From an uncultured Treponema sp. (GTDB taxonomy: Bacteria > Spirochaetota > Spirochaetia > Treponematales > Treponemataceae), in assembly GCA_947165795.1 (NCBI GenBank), contig CAMVBP010000100.1, forward strand, positions 1 to 7,325: a stretch of 7,325 bases of DNA, read 5' to 3'. This document shows positions 1 to 7,038 of this stretch, piece by piece. The notes under the pieces are model-generated. The model made no database searches. It worked only from the letters and a program-made list of their open reading frames with translations, and had not been told where the DNA came from. Both the position numbers and the translations under genes were made by a program. How positions within the stretch are numbered: the first letter of the stretch is position 1; every line of letters begins with the position of its first letter.

Positions 1-909
1 ACAGGAAAAAATGTAAAACCTGTAATTACTATGCCTTCAGATTCTGAATCTCCTACCGGAAAGGCCGATACAATCATTCATTCGGACGGGACTACTCTTT
101 TGGGTGCAGATGACAAAGCCGGTGTTACAGCAATTATGTGCGCACTTGATTATCTTCAGCGCCATTATGAAGATATTCCTCACGGTCCAATTGAAGTAAT
201 GTTCTCTCCAGATGAAGAAACCGGTCACGGAATGGATAAGGTTCCTTTAAATATCCTTAAAGCCGATTTTGCAATTACAGTTGACGGCGGAGACGAAGGT
301 GAACTTGAAAGTGAATGCTTTAATGCATATTCTGCGCATGTAAAATTTACGGGAAAGGCCTGCCATACAGGAAATGCAAAAAAAGACAAAATGATTAATG
401 CAGTAACCTTGGCTTCTAATTTTGCAGCACGCCTTCCTCGCGATTGTGCGCCTGAAACTACAGAAAATTATGAAGGCTTTATTGCGCCAATGGAAATTTC
501 TGGTTCTATAGAAAGTGCACAGATAGATTTACTGTTAAGAGCATTTAATATAGAAGAAATTGAAAAACAGAAAAAGATTATTCAGGATTCAGCACAAAAA
601 GTTGTTTCTGAATTCGGCGGTTCAGCAGATGTTTCATTTAAAGAACAGTATCTTAATATGAAGGAAAAAATGAATGAACATCCTGAAATTATGGAAAAAC
701 TGCGCAACGCATTCAAGGCAAGTGGTGTTGAAGTTCGCGAACAGCCAATAAGAGGCGGAACAGACGGTTCCAGATTAACTCAGCTGGGAATTCCAACTCC
801 AAATATCTTTACAGGCGCACATGAATTTCATTCAAGAAATGAATGGTGTTCTCTAAACCAAATGTCAAAAGCTGCCGATGTTATAATAAACTTATTATCA
901 GAAAGGTAA
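1..909 (+). CDS. pepT: Peptidase T (tripeptide aminopeptidase), 5' end missing
   Basis: Zinc-dependent M20-family aminopeptidase that removes the N-terminal residue from tripeptides in the cytoplasm. The frame is open from base 1, and the first residues (TGKNVKPVI) match the stretch just after the family's HMDT metal motif, so the ATG at 31 is internal and roughly the first 80-100 residues lie upstream. Visible metal-site motifs, counting residues from base 1, are LGADDKAG (Asp37), PDEE (Glu72/Glu73), VDGG (Asp95) and the late His277 in HEFHSR. IRGGTDGSRL (about 250-259) carries the arginine that in the family contacts the peptide carboxylate. The segment between VKPVI and DGTTLLGADD is about 18 residues shorter than I recall for the E. 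coli enzyme. The peptidase T motifs continue to the stop, so a generic M20 deacylase is unlikely. murA starts 4 bp after the stop, which suggests one operon. Confidence 0.93.
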   Translation, partial: TGKNVKPVITMPSDSESPTGKADTIIHSDGTTLLGADDKAGVTAIMCALDYLQRHYEDIPHGPIEVMFSPDEETGHGMDKVPLNILKADFAITVDGGDEGELESECFNAYSAHVKFTGKACHTGNAKKDKMINAVTLASNFAARLPRDCAPETTENYEGFIAPMEISGSIESAQIDLLLRAFNIEEIEKQKKIIQDSAQKVVSEFGGSADVSFKEQYLNMKEKMNEHPEIMEKLRNAFKASGVEVREQPIRGGTDGSRLTQLGIPTPNIFTGAHEFHSRNEWCSLNQMSKAADVIINLLSER

Positions 910-913
910 AATA

Positions 914-2197
914 ATGTACGAATATGTAATTGAGGGTGGATATCCTATTGGGGGAACTATTACAGCAAGCGGAAATAAAAATGCTGCTTTGCCTTGTCTT
1001 GCGGCAGCACTTTTAACCGAAGAACCTGTTATTTTTCATAATATCCCGGAAATTCAAGATACAAATGTAATGATAGAGATTTTAAAATCTTTGGGTGCAA
1101 AGGTTGAAAAACTGTCAAAGCATAACTGGAAAATTCAGTGCGACAAGGTTACTACATCAAAATTGCCGCCGGAATTAAATAAAAAGGTCCGAGGTTCAAT
1201 TCTTTTCGCAGGACCGCTTCTTGCAAGAACAGGAAAATGCGAAATGGTTCCTCCTGGAGGAGATGTAATTGGCCGGCGCCGTCTGGACACTCACTTTCTT
1301 GCACTTGAACAACTTGGCGCAAACATTTCTGTAAACGGACATTTTTCTTTCAGCACAAACAAGCTTGTCGGCGCAGACATCTTCCTTGATGAAGCTTCGG
1401 TAACAGCAACAGAAAATGCAGTAATGGCAGCGTGTCTTGCAGAAGGAAAAACAGTAATTCAAAATGCAGCCTGCGAGCCTCATATTCAGGATATATGTAA
1501 TATGATTGTTGCTATGGGCGGAAAAATAAGCGGAATTGGAAGCAACATTATTACAATCGAAGGTGTTAAGAAACTTCACGGCTGTGAATTTACAATCGGA
1601 CCTGATTACATTGAAATTGGTTCTTACATTGGAATGGCTGCCGCTACAAAAGGAAAAATTACTATTAAAGGTGTACGCGCCGAAGAAATGCGTCCGCTTA
1701 AATACAGTTTTGCAAAGCTTGGAATCAGCTGGAGTATTAACGGCGATGAACTTACAGTTCCTAACACTCAGGAACTTAAAGTTAATGAAGATTTGGGAAA
1801 TGCAATTCCAAAAATTGATGATATGCCTTGGCCTGGATTCCCTGCAGACCTTACTTCAATTATGACTGTAACTGCAACTCAGGTTTCGGGAACAGTTTTG
1901 ATTTTTGAAAAAATGTTTGAAAGCCGAATGTTCTTTGTTGATAAACTAATTTCGATGGGCGCAAAAATTACATTATGTGATCCACACAGAGCTGTAGTTT
2001 GCGGACCATGCATGCTGCACGGAGACCATCTTGTTTCTCCTGATATCAGAGCCGGTATGGCTATGGTAATTGCGGCAATGTGCGCGCACGGAACAAGCCG
2101 AATAAGCAACGTTTATCAGATTGAACGGGGCTATGAAGATTTGGTAGCACAGCTTCAGAAGCTTGGCGCAAAAATTCAGAAAGTAGAAATTGAATAA
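914..2197 (+). CDS. murA: UDP-N-acetylglucosamine 1-carboxyvinyltransferase, Asp-type active site
   Basis: Catalyses the first committed step of peptidoglycan synthesis, transferring enolpyruvate from PEP to UDP-GlcNAc in the cytoplasm. At 427 residues it is full length for the EPSP synthase-like fold. Key positions are Lys22-Asn23 in GNKNAALP, the active-site loop PPGGDVIGRR (114-122), Asp312 in WPGFPADL (equivalent to E. coli Asp305) and Arg405 in ERGYEDL (equivalent to Arg397). The loop has Asp117 (codon 1262-1264) where the E. coli enzyme has Cys115. Fosfomycin alkylates that cysteine, and Asp-type MurAs in mycobacteria, chlamydiae and Borrelia are known to be intrinsically resistant, so resistance is inferred here. 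The start is supported by AGAAAGG at 900-906, 7 nt upstream, overlapping the end of pepT. No promoter is visible in the 4-bp gap, so it is probably cotranscribed with pepT. It converges on the radical SAM gene. Confidence 0.97.
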   Translation: MYEYVIEGGYPIGGTITASGNKNAALPCLAAALLTEEPVIFHNIPEIQDTNVMIEILKSLGAKVEKLSKHNWKIQCDKVTTSKLPPELNKKVRGSILFAGPLLARTGKCEMVPPGGDVIGRRRLDTHFLALEQLGANISVNGHFSFSTNKLVGADIFLDEASVTATENAVMAACLAEGKTVIQNAACEPHIQDICNMIVAMGGKISGIGSNIITIEGVKKLHGCEFTIGPDYIEIGSYIGMAAATKGKITIKGVRAEEMRPLKYSFAKLGISWSINGDELTVPNTQELKVNEDLGNAIPKIDDMPWPGFPADLTSIMTVTATQVSGTVLIFEKMFESRMFFVDKLISMGAKITLCDPHRAVVCGPCMLHGDHLVSPDIRAGMAMVIAAMCAHGTSRISNVYQIERGYEDLVAQLQKLGAKIQKVEIE

Positions 2198-2211
2198 GAT
2201 TTTAGAAATCT
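2197..2211. terminator. Small hairpin between two convergent stop codons
   Basis: AGATTT-TAG-AAATCT forms a perfect 6-bp stem with a 3-nt loop. It overlaps the last base of the murA stop and the whole stop codon of the - strand radical SAM gene. Its position suits a shared bidirectional terminator, but the stem is AT-rich and no clean T-run follows on either strand. It may be chance or only a weak transcript end. Confidence 0.25.
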
Positions 2212-4580
2212 AATAATACAAGGCCGTGGCCCATAAGTTTTTTCAGGTTTGAAAGAATTGCTGGTGCTGCGGTTATTTTTTTTAACGCAGCCGCACGTTC
2301 TTCTTCTGAAGCTTCCGGGCGAAGTGCCAAAAGAATTTCTACATCCATTTGTTTTGCAGGCGCAGTCTGTTCTTCCATTAAATAAAGCCAGCGAAATTCT
2401 GATTTTCCTGAACATACAGGATTTCCGCCAAGCCACCATAAATTCTCCGCATTTTTTTCATTAAGAGAATTTGCTCGTGCCTGATTTTTTTCTTCGTATT
2501 CTTCAATTTTCTTTTCAATAAAATCGCGCGGAACGGTTGGTGAAGGAACTGGAAAATCAAACCATTTCTGAATTTTCTGCTCAAGGCGTTCTCCATGCAT
2601 CCATGAATTCAAGGCGGTGTCTAAAGGAAGTCCGAACTTATTGAATTTTTCTTCGCCTTTAAAATGAAGGTTGTTTCTTGCAAAAGCCGAACTTATGTCT
2701 GCCCCACTCACAAGATCAAGTGTGCCGTCTTTTTCCCACTGACTGTAAACCGTTGAATTTCTTGTAAGAACAAATTTATGCCAGAACGCGCTGTCCAGAA
2801 GTCCTGCCGCAAAAAACTGGCGGAGAGTTTCCATTGAATCAATTATTGACTGCGGAGTATCATTCCAAAAACCGTAAATCATATAGGCGTGCACAAGAAT
2901 TCCAGATTCTTTAAACGCACAGCATGCATGCGCAATTGAAGTAATGTCTGTTCCTTTGTTAATTGATTCAAGGCCTGTTCCCGTTGCAGATTCAATTCCG
3001 GCACTTACACCGCCAAGCCCGCAGTAACTTAAGAAAACGGCAAGGTCTTTTGTAAAGGATTTTTCAAAGCGCACATTGCCCCAAAAATATAAAGGATTTC
3101 CTGCGCGTGCGTTTAACAATGCAAACTTTTTTAAGGCAACAGGTGGCAATGCTTCGTCTACAAAATGAATTCCGTAAACGCCTTTTTCGAGCGCCGTTTT
3201 TAAAAGGCCTTCGTAAAGCGGTGAAATATCTGTAAGTTTGTAGCCACATACATAATCAAGTGAAGTGTCGCAAAATGCACATTTATGCCAGTAGCAGCCG
3301 TGTGCAAGATATGCTTTAAGCCACGAACCGTCTGTCCAGATTCTGTGCATTGCATTTCTGTCGTCGCACATTTTCGGATATGTAGAAAAATCTATGTCTG
3401 AATAATCTGGAATAATTTTAACGGTCATTTGATTTTCGTATTTTTCAAATTCTGAATCCTGCCAGATTGGTTCCGTGACTTCTATTTTGCCGCCCTGCTT
3501 TTTGAAAAGGCGCATTTTGTAAAGTGAAGCTACGGTAGTTTCGACGTACTCAACCACCGTACTCAAAAGTGCTTTATATGAACCGTAACCTCTGTCGTAG
3601 GAAATTGCGTCTATGTATTTAGCGAGTGCAGGATCTTTTGCTTCGCGAAGTTCCGTATTTACAAAACCGCCGCCAATGCAAACAAAAACTGAATCACCGA
3701 ATTTCTGCTTGAAAAAACGTGCCGTATAAAGAGCGGGTAAAAATGTTCCTGCAAACGGAACAGAAATACACACTAAAACAGGCATAGGGAGTACCTGCGC
3801 CTTCGGCTTAGGGGTTGGAGCAGCGCCGGAGGCGGCCACTGGACTGAGCGAACTAACGTTAGTTAGTGAAGCGAAGGAAGCGGCTGAAGCGTCAGCGGAA
3901 CTGCGGAAAGCCCGACCGCCGCTTGCGGCGGGAAGCTCCAGATTATTAAAAAGATTTTCCAGAACGGGTTTATAAAAATGCTCCATTACGGGAGAATCAA
4001 TCTGCTTTTCGAACTCGGAAAAAGTTCGGGTATCGACGGCAAGAGATTCGGCGTAACGCACAAGAGAAAACTGCGGATCAAAAGCGACGGTAATATAATC
4101 GGAAAGATCGGCAAGCGCGAACGTGCACAAAAAACGGACATCGTCAACGGTCGGCTCGCGGTCAAGACCGGAAAGAAAATTTTCCATTCGGGAACCGCGC
4201 GGCGCAAAAGGCGAAAACAAAAACTGATGAGATTTTTCGCGCGCACCAGCGCTGCACAAGGTTGCAGTTATAAAATCAATCCATTCAATCCAGTTTTCTT
4301 TCTGACTTACATAACGGCGCAGATTGAAGGCGGTATCTTCATCACCATTTTGTTCTGCTTCGTCAGCAAGGTGAACTGCATTTTTTTCTGAAAGTTCAAA
4401 AAGCCTGCGCAAACCATTTGCAGAAAACACGGAATAAAAAAGCCTGATATTAAGATCGTACCAGCGAGAATCGGAAGAAGTGCCGCCTTCGGGATGTGTA
4501 AAATACGCTTTTAAATATGCGCCCGAAGGATACGGTGTATTAAACTGAACAACAGGTGGTGTGATAATTATCGTCTTCAT
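2202..4580 (-). CDS. B12-binding-domain-like radical SAM protein with CX4CX2C cluster motif and Ala/Ser-rich linker
   Basis: A 792-residue cytoplasmic radical SAM enzyme with unknown substrate. The N-terminus (ITPPVVQFNTPYPSGAYLKAYF, about 6-27) and residues 266-335 (LVCISVPFAGTF, then CIGGGFVNTELR) resemble the cobalamin-binding Rossmann-type domain of B12-radical SAM proteins. I find no DxHxxG cobalamin ligand motif, so B12 use is uncertain. The radical SAM core spans about 385-620. Its cluster cysteines are Cys429, Cys434 and Cys437 (GCYWHKCAFC), spaced CX4CX2C rather than the usual CX3CX2C. AGIESATGTGLESINKGTD (528-546) and HAYMIYGFWNDTP (564-576) are core strand motifs. Residues about 217-265 form an Ala/Ser/Pro-rich linker made by a GC-rich palindromic island. 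The only upstream in-frame start is the ATG at 4580, and no Shine-Dalgarno sequence precedes it. It is monocistronic, with no small precursor peptide beside it, so a RiPP role has no support here. Confidence 0.88.
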   Translation of the reverse strand: MKTIIITPPVVQFNTPYPSGAYLKAYFTHPEGGTSSDSRWYDLNIRLFYSVFSANGLRRLFELSEKNAVHLADEAEQNGDEDTAFNLRRYVSQKENWIEWIDFITATLCSAGAREKSHQFLFSPFAPRGSRMENFLSGLDREPTVDDVRFLCTFALADLSDYITVAFDPQFSLVRYAESLAVDTRTFSEFEKQIDSPVMEHFYKPVLENLFNNLELPAASGGRAFRSSADASAASFASLTNVSSLSPVAASGAAPTPKPKAQVLPMPVLVCISVPFAGTFLPALYTARFFKQKFGDSVFVCIGGGFVNTELREAKDPALAKYIDAISYDRGYGSYKALLSTVVEYVETTVASLYKMRLFKKQGGKIEVTEPIWQDSEFEKYENQMTVKIIPDYSDIDFSTYPKMCDDRNAMHRIWTDGSWLKAYLAHGCYWHKCAFCDTSLDYVCGYKLTDISPLYEGLLKTALEKGVYGIHFVDEALPPVALKKFALLNARAGNPLYFWGNVRFEKSFTKDLAVFLSYCGLGGVSAGIESATGTGLESINKGTDITSIAHACCAFKESGILVHAYMIYGFWNDTPQSIIDSMETLRQFFAAGLLDSAFWHKFVLTRNSTVYSQWEKDGTLDLVSGADISSAFARNNLHFKGEEKFNKFGLPLDTALNSWMHGERLEQKIQKWFDFPVPSPTVPRDFIEKKIEEYEEKNQARANSLNEKNAENLWWLGGNPVCSGKSEFRWLYLMEEQTAPAKQMDVEILLALRPEASEEERAAALKKITAAPAILSNLKKLMGHGLVLLDF
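3786..3932. repeat. GC-rich palindromic island lying in frame inside the radical SAM gene
   Basis: About 150 bp at roughly 64% G+C (hand count over 3781-3940), against about 38% for the 3' part of the same gene (2401-2700). It holds a string of short inverted repeats: 3799-3807 (GCC-TTC-GGC), 3824-3834 (CGCC-GGA-GGCG), the perfect 14-bp palindrome AACTAACGTTAGTT at 3851-3864, 3883-3896 (GCTGA-AGCG-TCAGC) and 3916-3931 (CCGCCGC-TT-GCGGCGG). Read on the - strand it encodes residues about 217-265, rich in Ala, Ser and Pro, between the N-terminal region and the Rossmann-like domain. This architecture resembles palindromic repeats that insert in frame into genes, such as those of Rickettsia. No target duplication is evident, and the borders are approximate. 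The composition and palindromes are seen directly; that it is mobile is inferred. Confidence 0.5.
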
Positions 4581-4587
4581 ATTTTTT

Positions 4588-4596
4588 ATTATATCA
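4588..4596 (-). promoter_or_regulatory. Extended -10 promoter of the radical SAM gene
   Basis: On the - strand this reads TGATATAAT, a perfect TGnTATAAT extended -10. The expected -35 position (about 4611-4616) has no TTGACA-like hexamer. The last base of the box lies 7 nt before the ATG at 4580, so transcription should start at or next to the A of the start codon, giving a leaderless mRNA. This fits the absence of a ribosome binding site. Confidence 0.6.
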
Positions 4597-4609
4597 TAAA
4601 CAATTTATA

Positions 4610-4618
4610 TGGTATAAT
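4610..4618 (+). promoter_or_regulatory. Extended -10 promoter of the OLD-like gene
   Basis: TGGTATAAT is a perfect TGnTATAAT extended -10, with only 6 nt between it and the ATG at 4625. The predicted start of transcription is therefore at the start codon. Only a poor GGA (4619-4621) precedes the ATG, so a leaderless message is likely. Its -35 zone (about 4590-4595) is occupied by the -10 of the divergent radical SAM promoter, so the two promoters overlap and should compete for polymerase. Confidence 0.6.
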
Positions 4619-4624
4619 GGAATT

Positions 4625-6211
4625 ATGCTTGAAATTGAAACCCGGGTAAAAATTCCTTTTTTGTGGGGAAAGGCAGTTTTTAAGAAATCTCACTGGTCGC
4701 AGCTCAATCTGATTGTCGGGCCGAATGGAAGCGGAAAAACTCTGCTTGCACAGAATCTTGCAAAACAGTTTGAAGAAGGCGGCTATTCTGTTCGTTTTAT
4801 AAAGGCCGACCGTCAGACTTATGAAACTGAAATGGAAGTTCAATCCCGGGAAATGAAGCTTTTACGCGACAACGAAAAAATCCGTTCTAAGATTGAAAAA
4901 GTTCTTTCGAGCATGTTTGGAAAATCGATTAAATTTATTGAAGACATTGACGGAACATTAATTCCGATTGTTGAAAATAAAGCGTGGAATGTTGAGTACA
5001 TGCTTGAACAGGTTGAATGTCACGGGCTTCGCGAAATTATTCACCTTCTTATAAATTTATATTCAAAAGGCGACAATTCATCTGCGAGCGAAAAGGAATG
5101 TATTTTTTTTGATGAACCCGAACTTCATCTTCACCCGCAGTTTCAGTTATTTTTTATAAATGAAATCCGAAAAGAAATTCAGCATTCATCGCGAAGGATT
5201 TTCTTTTTAATTTCTCACTCCCCTTTCTTTATTGATTTAAGAACAAGTGAAGATTTAATCGGCGTAATTGCGTGCCACATAAATCGTGTGCCGACAAGCA
5301 TTGAAGAACTTTCTGAAGAAGATGACGCTTTGTTCCGCCGTTTTCTTCCGCGCTTTAATACTTATCACAAGCAGTTCTTTTTTTCCGATAACCAGATTTT
5401 TGTTGAAGGATATACCGACCAGCAGATGTTTACTCATTTGCTTACATTTATTGAAGATGAATACAATGCGGCGGGAACTGGAATTATTGACGTTGGCGGA
5501 AAAGATGAACTTGGAGTTTTCTGTAAGGTATGCTCGTTACTTGGAACTAACGGAAGAATTATTACAGATTTGGATTCACTTTTTTCGGGCAAGCTTCGCG
5601 ATGTTGCAAATGAAGACGAACGTGTAATTCAGTGGCTTGAAAAACAAAGGGAACGCCAGGATGATTTTTACAGTTCAATTTTTTCTACAAAAGAAATGGC
5701 TCAGGAAATTACGCTCAGTAAATTAATTTTCCGCCTTGAAAGATATCTTATAAAAATTTCTCAGGACCTGAACAAATATTTTGAAGAAAATAATGTTCCG
5801 CAGAAAATGCAGGCGCTTATGGAAAAATTATCGCAGCTGCGCGAAAAGCATGAAAATGCAGAAAGCGTTGATACATATAAAACTGTTCTTTTGCAGGGCA
5901 TTAACAATATTAGTGAGGAAATTGAAAAATGCCTTCCGCCCGAAACTGCAAAAACAATTCCGCTGATTAAAAACCTTGCTTCGTTCATTCTTGCGGCTGC
6001 TGAAGCGGCACGTATTTACATTCTGCCAAAAGGCTGCATAGAACATTATTATACAAGAAGTAACATTCAGTATATGCCTGTTTCTGCAAAAGACAGACTG
6101 TTCCGTAACGAGCTGGAATTTATTCAGGATGCGCACAAAAAAACAATCCGCAAAAATTACGGTGAATTAATTGAGCTTTTGGAAAAAGCCGCAGGAAGAC
6201 AGACTCATTAA
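4625..6211 (+). CDS. OLD-like ATPase with C-terminal TOPRIM nuclease-type domain
   Basis: A 528-residue protein resembling the OLD (overcoming lysogenization defect) family, ATP-driven nucleases of which some act in phage defence. The ABC-type ATPase half has Walker A GPNGSGKT (32-39), a degenerate signature region around CHGLREIIHLL (132-142), Walker B CIFFDEPELHLHP (159-171) and the switch histidine His198 in LISHSP. The second half carries TOPRIM landmarks: Glu261 in IFVEGYTD, IIDVGGKDELG (287-297) and the DxD pair Asp315/Asp317 in IITDLD. A late ILPKGCIEHYY (466-476) resembles the acidic motif near the end of OLD nucleases. Residues about 325-440 are charged and helical, possibly coiled coil. 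It is compact for the family as I know it. No helicase or other partner gene follows, so a Gabija-type pair is not supported. Its target is unknown, and a housekeeping DNA-repair role is equally possible. It is divergent from the radical SAM gene across 44 bp. Confidence 0.82.
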   Translation: MLEIETRVKIPFLWGKAVFKKSHWSQLNLIVGPNGSGKTLLAQNLAKQFEEGGYSVRFIKADRQTYETEMEVQSREMKLLRDNEKIRSKIEKVLSSMFGKSIKFIEDIDGTLIPIVENKAWNVEYMLEQVECHGLREIIHLLINLYSKGDNSSASEKECIFFDEPELHLHPQFQLFFINEIRKEIQHSSRRIFFLISHSPFFIDLRTSEDLIGVIACHINRVPTSIEELSEEDDALFRRFLPRFNTYHKQFFFSDNQIFVEGYTDQQMFTHLLTFIEDEYNAAGTGIIDVGGKDELGVFCKVCSLLGTNGRIITDLDSLFSGKLRDVANEDERVIQWLEKQRERQDDFYSSIFSTKEMAQEITLSKLIFRLERYLIKISQDLNKYFEENNVPQKMQALMEKLSQLREKHENAESVDTYKTVLLQGINNISEEIEKCLPPETAKTIPLIKNLASFILAAAEAARIYILPKGCIEHYYTRSNIQYMPVSAKDRLFRNELEFIQDAHKKTIRKNYGELIELLEKAAGRQTH

Positions 6212-6251
6212 GATTTAAAGGCTCTCCAGACAGATATTTTTTGCTTTTATT

Positions 6252-6809
6252 TTAGTCCCATTTATATTCCCTGATTTCGCAATTTTCTATTCCAGTTGAA
6301 CTGAATTCTTCATTTGTTTCTGAAAAGAAATAGGAATGAAACATTCTTGCAATTCCGCCGTGAGTAACAAGAAGGAAGGTTTTATTTTCTTTTTCACTGC
6401 GGACCTTTAGGTCATCAATCAGAGTATAGATTCGCTGGCCAAGGCGCAGCATAGACTCACCGCCATTATAATCACAGGCAAACTGCTTTTTTGCTTCATG
6501 AAATACTCCGGGATGCTTATCCCACTCGTGACCTTCATATTCACCAAAGTTCTGCTCAATAAGACGAGGTTCCAGAGTAAGAGGAAGATTGTTTGCTTCT
6601 GCAACAATTTTTGCAGTATCGGCAGCCCTGCTTAATGGAGAATAAAGGATTTCATCTATCTTAATTCCGCTTTTTTTAATTTTCTTTGCAAGCTTGTGTG
6701 CCTGTTCAATTCCTTTTTCGGTAAGAGGCGTATCCGTTACTCCCTGAACTTTACCTTCAACGTTCCACTGAGATTCGCCATGACGAGTGATGTAGATGTG
6801 ATTATTCAT
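6252..6809 (-). CDS. Histidine phosphatase (phosphoglycerate mutase-like) family protein
   Basis: A 185-residue cytoplasmic enzyme of the histidine phosphatase superfamily, which transfers phosphate through a phosphohistidine. Catalytic residues are visible: Arg9-His10 in TRHGES (nucleophile His10), Arg61 in YSPLSRAADTA, Glu85 in LIEQNFGEYEG (probable acid) and His150 in VTHGG. The length and the pattern VQGVTDTPLTEKG fit the cofactor-independent phosphatase branch (CobC/PhoE/GpmB-like) rather than the longer glycolytic GpmA. The substrate cannot be read from the sequence. The start is supported by GAGGT (6815-6819 on the - strand), 5 nt before the ATG, and by an extended -10 just upstream. 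It converges on the OLD-like gene with 40 bp between the stops. That gap has T-rich runs but no convincing stem. Confidence 0.93.
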   Translation of the reverse strand: MNNHIYITRHGESQWNVEGKVQGVTDTPLTEKGIEQAHKLAKKIKKSGIKIDEILYSPLSRAADTAKIVAEANNLPLTLEPRLIEQNFGEYEGHEWDKHPGVFHEAKKQFACDYNGGESMLRLGQRIYTLIDDLKVRSEKENKTFLLVTHGGIARMFHSYFFSETNEEFSSTGIENCEIREYKWD

Positions 6810-6814
6810 TTTTT

Positions 6815-6834
6815 ACCTCAAAAGCATTATAGCA
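6815..6834 (-). promoter_or_regulatory. Extended -10 promoter and ribosome binding site of the histidine phosphatase gene
   Basis: On the - strand TGCTATAAT (6834-6826) is a perfect extended -10 without a recognisable -35. The predicted transcription start is near 6819, exactly where the Shine-Dalgarno sequence GAGGT (6819-6815) begins, followed by AAAAA and ATG. The mRNA leader would be only about 10 nt, with the ribosome binding site at its very 5' end. Confidence 0.6.
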
Positions 6835-6914
6835 TGAAAAAAAAACATTTTGCAGAAGTTTTTTACTTATACAATGATTTATGATTCTTCCATATAAACT
6901 CCCCGGGGGGCGTT

Positions 6915-6934
6915 ACGGGGGGACATCCCCCCGT
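6915..6934. repeat. Strong GC hairpin at left end of the intergenic island
   Basis: ACGGGGGGA and TCCCCCCGT form a perfect 9-bp stem around a 2-nt CA (or 4-nt ACAT) loop. No T-run follows on either strand, so it is not a canonical intrinsic terminator, though such a stem could still slow polymerase or block exonucleases. Confidence 0.75.
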
Positions 6935-7018
6935 TAGAAGGGGTAGCGGACAAGCAACAAAGCGGAGAGAAACGGCTCTGCTTGCGGAGACTTTTCGTGG
7001 AGCGACTTGCTTGGGAGC

Positions 7019-7038
7019 GAGGGGAAGGCTTTCCCCTC
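7019..7038. repeat. Strong GC hairpin at right end of the intergenic island
   Basis: GAGGGGAA and TTCCCCTC form a perfect 8-bp stem with a GGCT loop, and an imperfect outer GGGA/TCCC pairing extends it to 7013-7047. It ends 8 bp before the parC -35 box. An A-run, not a T-run, follows on the + strand, so it does not look like a + strand terminator. Confidence 0.7.

Noticed and set aside
31..909. ATG at 31 as the true start of pepT
   Set aside because: The frame is open to base 1 and the preceding residues (TGKNVKPVI) are conserved family sequence, so the gene starts before the window.
3978..4391. 137-codon + strand reading frame antisense to the radical SAM gene
   Set aside because: It lies wholly inside a gene with clear domain motifs on the other strand, has basic low-complexity content and no supporting start signal.
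2202..4580. RiPP-modifying role for the radical SAM protein
   Set aside because: No small precursor-like gene, transporter or peptidase lies beside it; the neighbours are murA and an OLD-like gene.
4625..6211. Gabija-type defence pair (OLD nuclease with UvrD-like helicase)
   Set aside because: The next gene is a convergent histidine phosphatase; no helicase is present in the window.
6212..6251. Intrinsic terminator between the OLD-like and phosphatase genes
   Set aside because: T-runs are present (6237-6242 and after), but I find no stem longer than about 3-4 bp before them on either strand.
6915..7038. The two GC hairpins as Rho-independent terminators
   Set aside because: Neither is followed by a T-run on either strand.
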